The position numbers and the translations under genes were made by a program. Below are positions 21,570 through 33,291 of a stretch of DNA of 64,000 nucleotides, piece after piece (the stretch's first letter is position 1; every line of letters starts with the position of its first letter). This DNA comes from Porodaedalea pini (Eukaryota > Basidiomycota > Agaricomycetes > Hymenochaetales > Hymenochaetaceae), in assembly GCA_002794775.1 (NCBI GenBank), contig NBAY01000088.1, positions 84,424-148,423 on the forward strand. Reading direction: 5' to 3'. The notes under the pieces are model-generated. The model was not told where the DNA came from. It did not search any database and saw only the letters and a list, made by a program, of their open reading frames with translations.

Positions 21570-21937
21570 ACAGATATATCGTACGTATCATAACTCATGA
21601 TCATGCTAAAGAAAAGAGAAATTAAACTACAGAAGAATGTTCGTGTTTCGAGGCTAGATTGGTGATGAGAAAATTCAAGGAGAAACCAAGTGGAGATGCG
21701 TGGAAAGTCCTTGTGTACATGACGTACAAAGGTACAGACAAACAAGACAGTCAACAGCCGGAATAATGATGTGGTAGGGGAGGAGTTTGGAAAGGAGACA
21801 AAATATGAGAGGAGCGTATCGTATTAAGGCCTTGCATCTATCGTAAATAAATCATGAGACTCGTGCGGCCCGCCGGATAAATAGAATGAGGCGTGTTTTG
21901 TGGATGAAGTCAAGAGGTTGGAGAGATGTCCGCGTTA

Positions 21938-24900
21938 TTAGCCACGCACGCGCGTAGACATCGCGCTCTCTGTTTCCAGGATCCCCGCAGATGTCGGCGG
22001 CGACGGCATTGCACCAGGGCTCGCGGGAGGAGTAGTTGGAGTCGTCGCACGAGGGCTTACTCCAGCAGGCATCTGAGCCGGGCCCTTGAGAAGCGGAAAC
22101 GCTTCTGTCGATGATGGCGAAGGTGACGATAGCAGTTCTTCGATACTCGACACCGAGTGCGTGCGAGGCATCTCCGATTCCGGCATGCCGAGCTGACCAT
22201 CCGAACCGCGGTAGAAGCAAAAGCTACATTATCACGGAGAAAAAGGGAGAAGTAAAGAATAAGCGTGAGTGGATAACAATGAGATAATTTGCGACGCACC
22301 TGCTCAGAAAGGCCTTATAACTATTCGAGTCCACCGAAGCACTATCTGGGAACGCTGTCGAGCCGATATGCGCCATCGGTGCCAGCGTCGAAAACTCTGG
22401 CGGTGAGGATGGCGAAGCGGTCATCGTCGGTGACGAGACAGAGGTGATTGAGGGAGTTGACGCCTCACTGTCTCCTGTGTCCCGACCCCAAGGTCGAGAT
22501 GTCAAAAGGCCAAGACCACCAGCCCCGCTTCCATTCCCGAGAGGCATCAAAGGCGGAAACGAGTAGTGACGTCCAGGAGACGAAGCAGGCGGATACTCGG
22601 CACTCGGCGTCACCGAACGCGAAGAGCTTGTCGAAGGCAAAGCATCCGCATCCGAGTCCGATAGAGTCCGATAAGTTGACAGTGAATCAGGTGTACCTGG
22701 GGGCGTTAACCGTGCCCTACCAGCGCCAAAGCCACGCGAGGAGCCTGTCATCGTCGCCCATGAGTCGAAGTACGAGCGATGATGATTACGAACATGTGGT
22801 TCCGGGGTAGAAGCCACCCAACTTGCAGGGGGAGAGACGAACCTATTTCCGCCGCCGTGATAACGCGGGAAAGGCTCGCCGTCGGGGGTGTTCGCGCTGT
22901 CCGAGGCCGCAAAGCGTGCTCGGCTGAACCACTCGACATCCGAGTCATCAATTGTATCACGGTCAACGTCTCGCGGCGATCCACGCGTGAGTCCGCGCGC
23001 ATTGAAGCTCAGATTATGACTTTCAAACGGTCGAGACTTGGAAAAATCTCCCGTCGAGGCCATCGATGATTGCCTGGAACCCTCGCGGGATCCGTACCGC
23101 GTCTTCGACCAAGGCATAGGTGCGCGCGGATACACGCTGTCGCGGGCCCGTCCCTCGCCCGCCCATGTCTGTGACTGATTGAACGATGGTCTCCAGGCTG
23201 AGTGGTTCTTCAGGGACACGTCGAGGTCGTAGCGCGAAGCAAGATCAGAGGTCTTCTTCGCAGGCGAAGAGGTTCCATCATCCTTCGGCTTCGAGTTCGT
23301 TCCAGTGACGACCTTGTCCAGCGCGTTGTGCAGACTCGGGCCCAACGAGCCCACGTTCCCACCATCCGTGACAGCAGCACCTGAAGAAGCCCTACCACTG
23401 CCTCCCACTTTTCTTCCCGTCTCGCCGCTCTTGCCTTTCTCCTTACCCGCATCCGGGCTTGCAGGAACAACCGCAGAGCCAGCGAGCGTGAGCGTATGCT
23501 GCACACGCCGTTCGAACACAGCGCGATAGTTCTGCCCCCCGTTGTTATCCCACATCTCACGCCCGGCTGCACAGTAGCGCACCGCGAGAACAAGTGTCTT
23601 TTCGTCGATGCGCAGTAGCATGTCCGTCAGACGGATAGAAAACGAGAAGCGATCGAATGTCGGTGCAGGAGGCTCATCTGTTTTCGTGCCGGCTATTGGA
23701 GTCGAGATGGACCTGGGCCTGGAAGTCGACAGGAGCGGAGCTGGATTTCGCGGTACACACGATTCCGCCCAGCGCCCAATAACTTCACTCGTCGTCTGCC
23801 AACCATCGAAAGTGAAGCGCACCGCGACGCTCTTCTCAAATGCGATATTCCGCACGCGTACGATACCCTGCACGCTCGCCGCATCATCGGCTAGATGTAA
23901 GCCCTCTAGTCGCACATCCGCTTCATCCATCTCCGCCGATCGCTGGGGCATGTTCAACACGCGCATCATCAGTACGCGGCGCACCGCTTCCTCCTCCTCT
24001 TTCGTCGAGCCACCGGGGACGAGGCGTCTCGCACGCGGACGCGGAATGAAGCCTGTCAAAGACCCACCTTCCGACGCCGAGTCACCCTCCCCTCCGCTCG
24101 TCGTGTCTTCGAGCGTAGGGCTCCCATTGCGGCTCACCGCCGCAGGCTTCGATGTTGATTTGAACACCTTCACATGCTCTAGATGCTTGTCGAAATGCAC
24201 CATTTTTCCTGAAGTCGCCGGAGTAGCTGGTGCACTGACACTTGGGCTAGGCATTGCCAGTGACGCGATGTCGCCGAGCGAGAGCGATGGACGGTGGTGC
24301 GCGGCGCCTGCAGACGACGAGCGCGACTTGAGCGACGACCTAACAACTTCACCAGACTTCTTGCGGATGAGCGGTACACTGTTCAGTGAAGCAGATTCGG
24401 AGAGCGTACGGACGTGGCCGCCAGAGAGGGCGCTCTCCATATCGATACCAAGTCCCCTTGCCTCCGAAGACGGACCTCCGAACGAGAAGTCCAGACGCAG
24501 TGAGCCTGCATTAGCCCTTTTGTCTGCAAGGCCTTTCGAGTTGGTATCCTGCTGCGGTGACGAGAAAGGCGTTACTTCTGGAGTCGGGGCAGCAACCGCT
24601 ATAGATGGCGGTGGACTTGGCGGGTTAGACGAAGGAAACGCAACGGTCGAGGTCTCATCCCGCTATCAAGAAACGCGTCAGCAGCAGATTTTACAGAACA
24701 AACAGACTTGCACGAACTTCATTTTCCAAGTCATCTTCAAATGTCAACCTGCGTGCACCTTCCCTACCTCGTCCTCTACGAGCGCGCGGCGCAATGCCAG
24801 GGATGCTCGGCTCTCCACCGACGCTTTTGAGCTCTTCAATCTCCGCCGTAGCCTTCAACTGCAACGCGCATTCGTGTGCGCGTCGACTATGCTCCATGCT

Positions 24901-25743
24901 GCTCGGCGTCGGTGTCGCGCACTCTGAGCCTGACTCCGAATGGTCTAGATCGAGTTCAGACAAGCCTACTGCGGAAGATGAAGCTTGAGAGGGAGAGGAA
25001 GAAGGGACGATCTTCAGCGACGTCGAGCGTTCAGCGCTGATGGGTCGCTTACGGGCTGCTCGCTCGTCTACTTCCACATTTACGTCCTTCCCATTCCTGT
25101 CCCTCCCTCTTGCCTTCTCCCGCCGACGTTCCCCGTCACTCCCACTCCCGCTCTCCTCTTCACCTCCGAGCACAAAACGCGAGCGCGTGCGCCCGCGAGG
25201 CGGCGTGCTCTGAGCTTGCGCTATATTTTGATCAGCGGGCGCAGAAGATTGCTGTTCACTCAAGGACATCGTACTACCGCCGCGCCTCCGCGGGATGCGC
25301 GGCAAACTGCAACCAGCCGTGTTCGCAAAGCGGCACGCGCTGGGGATGGGTGAGGCACTCGAAGCCGACGCGGTACGGCGCATGGGTGGAGAGCTGCGCG
25401 AGGGGGTAGAGCACGCGCTTGAGCTAGAAGGGCTGGATGGGTGGGAGGCTGTAGGTGTATTGCTGTCGGAGAGCGCTTTCACGAGCGGCGGGGCGTGTGG
25501 CGACATATAGAGATAACCCATCCCTTTCGTAGCAGAACCGAAGGACTGGGAGTTGAATGCGGAAGATGAGGCGAGTGATGGTGAAGTGGGTAAAGCTGGA
25601 GACGTGAACGGGGTGTGTAGGGGCACGGGGGCGGGATTGGCAAGCGCCATGGTGAGTATTATTGGAGGGTGCGAGGGCGAGTGTGGAGGAGTAGAAGAGA
25701 CAGGAGAGGAGGAAGACGCTGCAGACGGTACAATGTACGGCAT
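21938..25743 (-). CDS. CBM21 protein, glycogen-targeting regulatory subunit of protein phosphatase 1 (Gac1-like)
   Basis: Three exons (25743-24718, 24662-22300, 22223-21938) give about 1,224 residues. The N-terminal third is Ser/Pro/Arg-rich. A PP1-docking RVxF-type motif KMVHF lies shortly before the carbohydrate-binding domain, which reads LHLADDAASVQGIVRVRNI, AVRFTFDGWQTTSEV and ends EMWDNNGGQNYRAVF: a CBM21 domain. Proteins of this type bring protein phosphatase 1 to glycogen and so activate glycogen synthase; the assignment is by domain pair. The C-terminal ~600 residues are disordered and Ser-rich. Introns are 55 nt (donor GTTCGT) and 76 nt; both joins keep frame. The ATG at 25743 follows a pyrimidine-rich acceptor (CTTTACAG) near 25815, suggesting a 5' UTR intron, but the frame stays open upstream to 26310 with hydrophobic segments, so a longer N-terminus is possible. 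Confidence 0.85.
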
Positions 25744-27673
25744 GTCCGTGTCTTGTTCTTGTTGAGAGCCAAGCCGCGGTGCGAATGAAGGAGGGACACT
25801 TAAACCGATGATACCTGTAAAGAACGCAGAGACACGGAGAGTGAGCGTCGTGGCACCAGACCCAATAACGACAAGAAACCCCGAGAAAAATGAGAAGAAA
25901 AGCGAGAGGTGAAGATAGGCGGTATAGGCGTACGCAGTGGGGAACAAGAGCAGAATCGATGACAACCACTGCGAAGACGGAGGGCGGAGAATGTCAGAAG
26001 CAGACGGAGAGGACTCGAGACGGATGATGTGCACGGTGGTACTGCTGGAAAGCGAAGAGAAAGACGCAGACGAGGTCGCGTCGTCGTCGCCGCCACCTGA
26101 ACGGTTCAGACTTATAGAGAATAAAGAACCCAGCCAGGTGGTAAATGTCTCCATGCACGGCCGCTCGGTGTCCCAAAGCAGTAGACAAAGTAGAAAATGT
26201 GAATGCGGCTGACGCCAAATGAGAGACAGAGAGAATAGAGTGTGTGTGATGTGGTCGAGAATAGGAAGAAAGAGACAAGGTGAAGTGGCTGACAGTCCAG
26301 CCAAGGCCAAAAGAGACTCACCAGTTCAAATCGAAATCTGCCTAGGCGTCCAAACAAGCAGAGAATGTATCCAAGGAAATGAATTTGAATAGATATTGGC
26401 TACGCCACGATACTTGAAACAGTCCTGTAGAAAATGAAATTGAATCGTCCTCCGTCAGCACGATCTTTCGAGGTCGAACGAAGGATAACCAGCAGCGTTG
26501 CGAATAACAAAGGTCCCGTCGAACAATGCAAGGGCGGAGTGCGGGCAAAAAGATATAACGAAATAAATGCGCAAAACAAGCAAAGCGCGTCCAACAACTG
26601 AACGCGCTGACTAGGAGGAGTGCAGCAACAGCAGAACTTTGCTGTTGAACCCCGCCTTTGCTCGGGCAGACTCTCAAGCATACGAAAAGCGTCTTGCAAA
26701 GCAGACGTACCGTCCGTTGAACTCGGAACCGCTGGGGGCACCGGCGCCCACAGCTCAGCACCAGCAATTCGTTCCAGTTATCTCTGCCGCGCTCCTTACG
26801 CGACTCCAAGCTCCTCCCACCGTCTGGAGACTCTGTATGTTGACGACCAAGTAGCAAAGGGACAGAATGGCCCCGAGGTGATGTACGGGTTTTGAATAGC
26901 CCGCAAGTAGCTCAGTTAAGACAGACGTCCGCGCGCGTGTGAGCAAGTTCTCGAGACGGATGGGGAAAACTGTCGTTCAGACGCCAGTTGTCCTTAGTAT
27001 CCTTATCAAATTCTTCGTCAAAAAAATGGAGGAGAGATGCAAGAGGGGGAGGAATGAAAGAAAGACAGAAGGAATGAGCCCAAATCTCGACGGAAATCGA
27101 AAGGCATGCCGACACTAAGTTAATTTACCATGTGACCTTTCGTGACACGCGGCGCTTCTGGAAATTTGAAGACTTCCACACCTGGAAGGAGAAGTAGATT
27201 TGAATTTAGGCGTTTTACCCGGTCTCGACTCTCCGCTTCCACCTGTAACTGCAGTCCTAAGGTCTTCAACACGTCTAGTCTCAGGCAATTCCTTCCACAC
27301 CTTCCTCTGCCAACTGGAATACGGTGCATTCTTTATCTGAGTCCGACTCGGTAACATCACATATGCGCTGATGCGATGTCAAATTCGTCAACATCGCAGC
27401 CGTGTCAGGATGTCTTACTCTCCATTCAGTGAACCATCTACTCGATTATCCAGACCTACAAGTCGAGCTGGCTCGTTATTAACTGACGTCTTGCTTCACA
27501 GACGTCGCGTTTCAGAGATACTTTCGCGTCTTGTCTAGCTTGAAATAAGCACACGCTGCGTCATTCTCATAAAACGAGCTCCCATCTTTCTGTAAACTCT
27601 CCACTCCGTGAGCATCTCTCCATTCCCCGGTATGATCATCAATAACGACCCTCTGCTGATGTCACCAGGTGGC
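25744..27673. other. Upstream region of the CBM21 gene; no separate gene supported
   Basis: The minus strand is open from 26310 to the CBM21 start and encodes hydrophobic stretches (WLSSILLLFPTAYAYTAY); this may be 5' UTR with an intron or a longer N-terminus. Further out, overlapping frames on both strands (26342-26857 minus, 26620-26895 plus, 27115-27360) have no recognisable family. The region ends at the TTA that flanks the Harbinger transposon. Confidence 0.4.
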
Positions 27674-27957
27674 TTAGGGTGTGTTCGGCTGCAATTTTTC
27701 GTGAGATACTCCCCGCCAAAAAAGAGATCACGATCGCGTGCGATCATGATTTCTGATGTTGTGATAGAGGGTGCGTTCGGCTGCCTCTATTGCAACCGCG
27801 TATCTCTTTCTGTGACCCCAACATGCGTGCTAAGGACAAAAAACAGGGCTGGCCCACTTTTGAGTTCCATCTACATATATTTTGGTACGTCTTTTCTTAC
27901 TACTGCAACTCTGTGAAGACTGACCTCCATTTTGCTCCTTCTGTGCACAACTCGCCT

Positions 27958-29162
27958 ATGCCTGCTGATGACAGATGCATCTGGAACACGGCCCAAGAGG
28001 CCACTCTCATCCAAGTACTCAAAAGAGCGAAGGATGATGGCCTGCAGGCTGAGAATGGGTGGAAACCACAGTCCTACACCAATGCTGTTGACGCATTGGC
28101 AGGCACTGAGAAGGACAGTGGTGGGCCACAGAAGGGAGTCGGTCCTGTGAAGGCACGTTATCAACGTGTAAGTATTCAGCCTATTGACGTATGATTTCTC
28201 TTTTCTCATTGTTTGCTCATTCCACTGGTAGCTCAAGGCTGAATACCGTGAGGTCAAGAAGTTGCGTGAGGCCTCAGGCTTTGGCTGGGACCCAGATCTT
28301 CAGGTTGTGACGGCTGCAGGAGATGTATGGGAACGGTATCTTCAGGTGAGCTGTTTGTTTTGCCTTTACTATTGTTCTGTTCGACTCAAACATAACAGGT
28401 GCATCCTAAGGCAAAACCATGGCGAAAAAAAGCCTTTCCACTATACGACGACATGGCAGACCTGGTAGACAGTGTCGTTGCTGATGGTAGAAGTGCATTC
28501 AGGCCTGGTCGCGCATCTGCAAGAGCAAGCATGAACGCAAGCACGAGCACGAGCACTAGTACAAACACTATGAACATGGATGCTGATATAGCTATAGGGG
28601 AAGGGTTAGATGAGGAGAATGAGGGCGAGCTTGAATCAGTCAATCCCATGGTGCACGCAGCTAGTAAGGTATGTCCACACCTGACACTATGAATATCACA
28701 GATCCTGTCACCGGAGCAACATACTTGCATCCAAGACATCATACAGGAATGTAAAGTATGCGGTCAATGCTGACTTGTTCTTTACAGGAGGATGCCATAT
28801 TGTCGCAGAAATGCCTAGCCACACCTGATGAAGATGAAGCAAGCATTCCAAAGAAGAAAAGTTGTCAGTCAGGTGCTGCCGCTATTTTCGCCTTGAGTGA
28901 ATCAATCGAGACTGTTGTCGGCGTGATGACTGCTACCTCTGAGGAAACAAGCTCCCAGATCCCACAGACATCGCCGCAGCGCAAGACAGCTGCTATTCGT
29001 ACAATTGAACAAGACGAGGAGCTGTCGGATACGGAAATGGTTGAGGTCGCAGATATGATCAGGGAGAGGACAGATATTGCAGATGCATATCTAGCCTTGA
29101 CGAAGAAGACCACGCGTACTGCATTTTTGCAGAAGGCCCTCGATAAGCACAAGTACGCATAG
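27958..29162 (+). CDS. Harbinger Myb/SANT-like DNA-binding protein
   Basis: Four exons (27958-28167, 28232-28345, 28399-28668, 28788-29162) give 322 residues. The N-terminal region reads CIWNTAQEATLIQVLKRAKD, then KPQSYTNAVDAL and LKAEYREVKKLREASGFGWD, then VWERYLQVHPKAKPWRKKAFP: the Myb/SANT-like (Harbinger ORF) domain common in fungi. It is followed by a Ser/Thr/Asn-rich linker and a C-terminal helical region (EVADMIRERTDIADAYLAL). In this superfamily the Myb-like partner binds the transposase and the element ends and is needed for transposition. The third intron (119 nt) is longest and could contain a small extra exon; the other joins are clear. Confidence 0.82.
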
Positions 29163-29259
29163 TTCTATTTTTCTAGTATGCTCTCAATATAGGAAATGTC
29201 AGTCATCGTCTAAACCACCATACAACAATGAAGATCAAGCACGTGTGGACAATGAAGAC

Positions 29260-29290
29260 TATATACCAGAGCCAACGACATCCTTGGTGT
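29260..29290. repeat. ~31 bp direct repeat, left side of captured fragment
   Basis: TATACCAGAGCCAACGACAT then CCTTGGTGTC. A near copy (TACATACCAGAGCCAACAAC, then ATACATGGTGTC) lies at 30394-30425, exactly where the captured helicase sequence ends. The copies differ at a few positions. Confidence 0.75.
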
Positions 29291-29379
29291 CATACCCGAA
29301 TTATCTAGAAAATAATGCAACGTCAAGATCAAGCGCTGTAGTCAAATGCGACAAAGATCATACCACTTCCACGACAGCC

Positions 29380-30392
29380 AAACCCGGCTTCGTACAAGAA
29401 TTGTGGCACCTGCGTCGTTTTCCCACTGCCTGTTGCACCACATAGGACGATAACGGAATTCAGACGTACGGCCTCGACGATCAGCTGCTCTTCAGCGAGG
29501 ATAAGGAGTTCAAGGTGCGCTGCCTGCACGTTACCGGAACGTTTCACGGTTACAAACTTCAGACTAGTCTTCTGCGAAGCTGGCAGTTTACCTGCTCTCA
29601 CGGAATACAGCGGGTTAAGCTCTCGTGCGAGTGCAGTATCCGGAAGAGACAGATCTTCGCCCAGAGGCCCGCGCATCTCGTGAGGGCCATCAAGCGGTGT
29701 GCGAGGCTTTTTCGTCCCTGGGGATGGTGCCAATGGAAATGCGATAGTGCTAGCATTATCTCCTTCTGTGAGAGGCGGCGCAATGTACCCTTCGCCGTGC
29801 TGAGCTGAAGCACTGCCCAATCCTTGAAGCCCATACGCTTGCGTTTTGACGACGAAGATTGAGCCACTTTCTCTTCGCCTGAGCTTGACCCGCCTTTGCC
29901 GTCGGACTTATCGCTGTTTCCACCGCTAGATTCTGCATCTTCGCTGTCTTCTTCCTCCAAGTTACCTTCGTTCTCGGACGAGTCAAGCGCTGAATCGGAG
30001 CTATCGAAAGAGCTGTCGCTCTCTATGTCCGGCTCTTCTGTACTAGTATGCGGATGCTTCCCCCAGCCTTTGAACGCGGTCTAATGTTGTGTATGAGTTG
30101 AGCATCATAAATTATAAATCATACGAGGTCACTGACTTGAGGACCTTTTACCAGGCGTTTCACCACCTTTGGCTCTTGCACAGTTCCATCTTCATTTCTG
30201 CGCAAGGCACTGCCGATTATGGAGTCGGAAGTCACCGGTAGCGGCTTTGCTGTGAGCGCAGTAGTATCTGACTCCTTGTCGAGGACAATGACAGGGGACG
30301 CTCGTGAACTGCCCGGCTCCGCTTTAGCAGCGATATCCTTTCGACGTCTTCCGTATCAGCGTCCTCACTCTCGTCTTCATTACTGAGCCCGT
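29380..30392 (-). pseudogene. Captured fragment of a DHX37/Ecm16-type DEAH-box helicase gene
   Basis: Read on the minus strand from 30392: an acidic N-terminal segment (GLSNEDESEDADTEDVE), then KDIAAKAEPGSSRASPVIVL and EDGTVQEPKVVKRLVKGPQ, a 50-60 nt GT-AG intron (about 30137-30082), then TAFKGWGKHPHT, an acidic Ser-rich tract, RMGFKDWAVLQLSTAKG, and, in a second frame, the start of the helicase core with Walker A GATGSGKTTQVPQF. The sequence then stops abruptly at ~29380, so no DEAH box or later motifs exist. At least two frameshifts (near 30345 and near 29800) show it is not maintained. It retains an intron, so it was captured from DNA, not cDNA. The family is a ribosome-biogenesis helicase; the identity rests on domain order and the P-loop context. 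Confidence 0.75.
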
Positions 30393-30393
30393 C

Positions 30394-30425
30394 TACATAC
30401 CAGAGCCAACAACATACATGGTGTC
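30394..30425. repeat. ~32 bp direct repeat, right side of captured fragment
   Basis: Partner of 29260-29290. It begins immediately next to the last recognisable codon of the captured helicase segment and lies 11 bp from the transposase stop. Confidence 0.75.
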
Positions 30426-30435
30426 CCTATCTGCG

Positions 30436-31814
30436 TCAATTCTGTCTCCTCTGACGCTCTGCTACATAATCTAGCCACATCTGCTTCGCTAATTCATCTC
30501 GTAAGTTCTCTGCCTGTGCCTTCTCCGCTTGACCTGATACTCCACCTCGCTCTCCATGTGCCATGTCAATCTCCTCTGCATCAAAGTCTTGTATCTCTGG
30601 TATGTCAGTTGGGTCGTAAATTCGGATAATATTATGAACAACGCATAGGGCCTGGATAAGACCAGCTTGTGTGGTGATGGAGTAATCAGGAGCTGTTGCG
30701 AAGATCTTGAAGTGCTTCTTGAAGACACCGAATGTCCGCTCAACAACATTACGAGCTTGAGCATGACGCAAATTGAATAACTCCTTCTCGTCTTGTGGCC
30801 TGTAAGCATTATTTTGGTAAGATGCATTGGAGTTTCTTCAGTACACTACATACTTCTGTCTCCCTGCTGCCCATTCTCGCAGATGATAGCGAACTCCACG
30901 ATAAGGAACAAGAATCAATGGGCTAGCAGGAAAGCCTGCATCACCAAGGTAGAACTTTGAACGTGGGATTAAAAAATCCTTGGTCCTGGCATCCTCGAGA
31001 ATTGCACTATCAGCTGCACTGCCTTCCCAACCACTGAGAATGTAAATGAACCTCATGTCAAATGACACGGCGGCAAGTACATTTTGTGATACAGTTCCCT
31101 TCCGGTTACGATAACGAGGTCGGTCTTCAGCAGGTAGCTTTGCAAAGATATGCGTGCCGTCAAGAGCTCCAAGGCAATCTTTGAAGTATGGGAACAACTT
31201 TCCACGACTGCATTGGATCTCAGGAGGGGTGGGATCAGATTCTCGGGGTAACTTGATATATGTATTGTAGATGTTGCTTGACATTAGGGCATTGAGGATG
31301 CGATGAAAGTATCTGGAAATCTATTCAATTTAATAAGTCAAATATACTTTAAATCAACTTACTTTGAAATAGTATCTGCACTTCGTTGGAATCGTTCCTG
31401 GACCCTCCGGTTTGACTCGCCTGATGTAGCAGTGTACAAAAAAATTGCCAACTGCTCATCTGTACGCATGTGCTTTGAATCACAAAGGCCCCCCTTCGCC
31501 TCCAAAATACCCAGCAACTTTTCAAACACATGCTTGTTCACACCCATTGCCCTTTTGAACCGACTAGGATGCCCTTCTCGAAGCTCAGCTACCCACTCTG
31601 GACCAGATAATTTTGAATTATTCAAGGGTTTTTTTGCAAACATGCCCGAAACTGAATGAACAGCCACAGCAGCAGAAAAGCAGGCAAAAAGGGCTGTCTT
31701 TCGCACCAATGCATGCCGCTTGGTCTGATTGTCAAGTTTTTTCTTAGCAGACGAAGTGCGGGTAACCGTCATGCTAGGGCAGCCGGGGCAGAAGGGCGAG
31801 CAGAAGGGTGGCAC
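30436..31814 (-). CDS. PIF/Harbinger DDE transposase
   Basis: Three exons (31814-31363, 31312-30854, 30799-30436) give 424 residues without interruption. Motifs: a helical N-terminal part (QERFQRSADTISKYFHRIL), catalytic Asp in CLGALDGTHIF, second Asp in YLGDAGFPASP, catalytic Glu in RNVVERTFGVFKKHFKI, and the downstream LCVVHNIIRIYDP. These are the HARBI1/PIF DDE_4 family signatures and all three acidic residues are present. Introns are 50 and 54 nt and keep the frame. The first Met is at 31814; a second at 31772 (MTVTRTSSAKKK) may be the real start. Confidence 0.9.
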
Positions 31815-31991
31815 AATATGTGAAAGATAAATTTAATTTGTACTACAACGAAAAACTACTCTATCACAAAAACAGATTCTGGGGTGTTCGGTGCAGCTGT
31901 ATCTCTTGCTCTATCGCGATTTGTGACCTGTGCAAATCGCGATAGAGTGAGATCACGATCGCACGAGAAATTGCAGCCGAACACACCCTTA

Positions 31992-32474
31992 TTTTCTATA
32001 CAACTGCTCCGCATCTGGTACAGGCGCCGTGCTCACGAGTCCATTCAACTTCATTTCGAATTCGCACAGTCTCTTCTGCCGGCGTCCACTTATTTTCTAC
32101 TGTCTACCGGAGCCTCGGGCTTTGTACCTATATACTAACCCGGGTCCTCACAGGGTTTTTGAACTGCCGAGCCTCGACTTCTCCGATAGATACCGCAGAC
32201 TCCTGATTCAAATTAATATATGCGGATTGCGTTCTCATGCTTTCCAGACCGAGCCTCTGTTATACCACGTGCTTCAAGGTCCACTAGCATTAATATTAAT
32301 ATTTGTCAAGTTTTTCGACCTAATCCAACTCGAGGTATCCAATAAAGAGAGAACGTTAACGTGCGTAATTGTATAAATAAAGCAATATTAATTCATTTGC
32401 TATTAAAAGCTAGACTTACTGACGTCACTTCCGCACAAAAGATATCGATAAAAATTCTGATTTAGGCATACCGG
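31992..32474. other. No gene seen
   Basis: Sequence between the Harbinger target duplication and the mariner-like MITE. No supported coding, RNA or repeat structure. Confidence 0.4.
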
Positions 32475-32476
32475 TA

Positions 32477-33126
32477 CAGTCCCGGACCGGTCCTTGCACC
32501 AGCACATTTTCATCTCCCTTTTTCACATTATTTACAAACCTTTATTCCAAACGAAAAATACCACATGAAAGTGACTTCTGTTGAGACTAAGTATGCCAAT
32601 TTTTGATCAAAAATATTGAAGGAAAAAAATACCATGAAAGATTTATGTTTCAAGGCCAAAATGAGTTGTCACCGGTCCTTGCACCACATTATCCCCACGC
32701 TTGGTTCACTTTGTGATCTGAAATAAGATGAAGGAGTCACGTGACCTTCCAAAATGCAACTCAAAGGCCTGGGGAGCTTGTTGAATTTTTCTACAACTCA
32801 ATTTCAAATAAAATTGCACAAAATTTTGCACAGGTGGTCTACTACTACACAGTAAGTTAGAGAAAATACTTGCTTAACTTAAATATAGTTTTATGTGTGG
32901 AAAAGAAGGCAAACAGTTTTGAAACAAGTGCAGATCATCACTTTCCTAATTGACCATGGGCCATAACTTGATGAATTCTTAGTCTTTTTACAGTTTTTTC
33001 TTCTGACATATCTTATCCAATTAGAACCTAACTAAGTGTTATTCAGAGCTCAGGAGGTTGTTGAAGCTCTGTTACAGGCAGGGTGGTGCAAGGAGTGGGG
33101 GCGGTGCAAGGACCGGTCCGGGACTG
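32477..33126. mobile_element. 650 bp mariner-type MITE
   Basis: Perfect 24 bp terminal inverted repeats, CAGTCCCGGACCGGTCCTTG(CACC) and complement, with TA immediately outside both ends (32475-32476, 33127-33128). The CAGT start and TA target are typical of Tc1/mariner. The interior is AT-rich with no open frame. An internal repeat of the ACCGGTCCTTGCACC part of the TIR occurs near 32670. Non-autonomous. Confidence 0.85.
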
Positions 33127-33291
33127 TACATAATCTTTGACATTCAGTCCAGCCCGGTATTTGATCTGAGAAGAAGCACGTAGATTGATCTGGGATCACT
33201 ACAAATTGTACAATGACACTAGTTTCAACTTCTCCAACTCATGTTCAAATCTGCACTTTTCATCTGAGTAGTCCTCTCGATCTGTATTCAT

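Larger units (their letters stand above)
27677..31988. mobile_element. PIF/Harbinger DNA transposon, complete
   Basis: 4,312 bp with 27 bp terminal inverted repeats (GGGTGTGTTCGGCTGCAATT..., one mismatch between ends) flanked by a 3 bp TTA duplication (27674-27676, 31989-31991), as expected for PIF/Harbinger. It carries the two expected genes in convergent orientation: a Myb/SANT-like DNA-binding protein (plus) and a DDE transposase (minus). A second TIR-like motif (GGGTGCGTTCGGCTGC, 27769-27784) and subterminal ATCACGATCGC repeats lie at both ends. Between the genes sits a captured host-gene fragment. With intact-looking termini and frames it could still be active. Confidence 0.93.

Noticed and set aside
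23608..24927. Plus-strand 439-codon ORF opposite the CBM21 gene
   Set aside because: It lies antisense to recognisable CBM21 coding sequence and has only low-complexity content; shadow of a GC-rich gene.
26880..26940. Possible tRNA suggested by a GTAGCTCAG-like motif
   Set aside because: The D-arm-like motif lacks a matching acceptor stem, anticodon arm and T-arm in the surrounding 90 bases.
29329..29820. Native DEAH helicase gene at this locus
   Set aside because: Only the N-terminal part and Walker A exist, frameshifted, inside transposon boundaries with a TTA duplication; capture is the better explanation.
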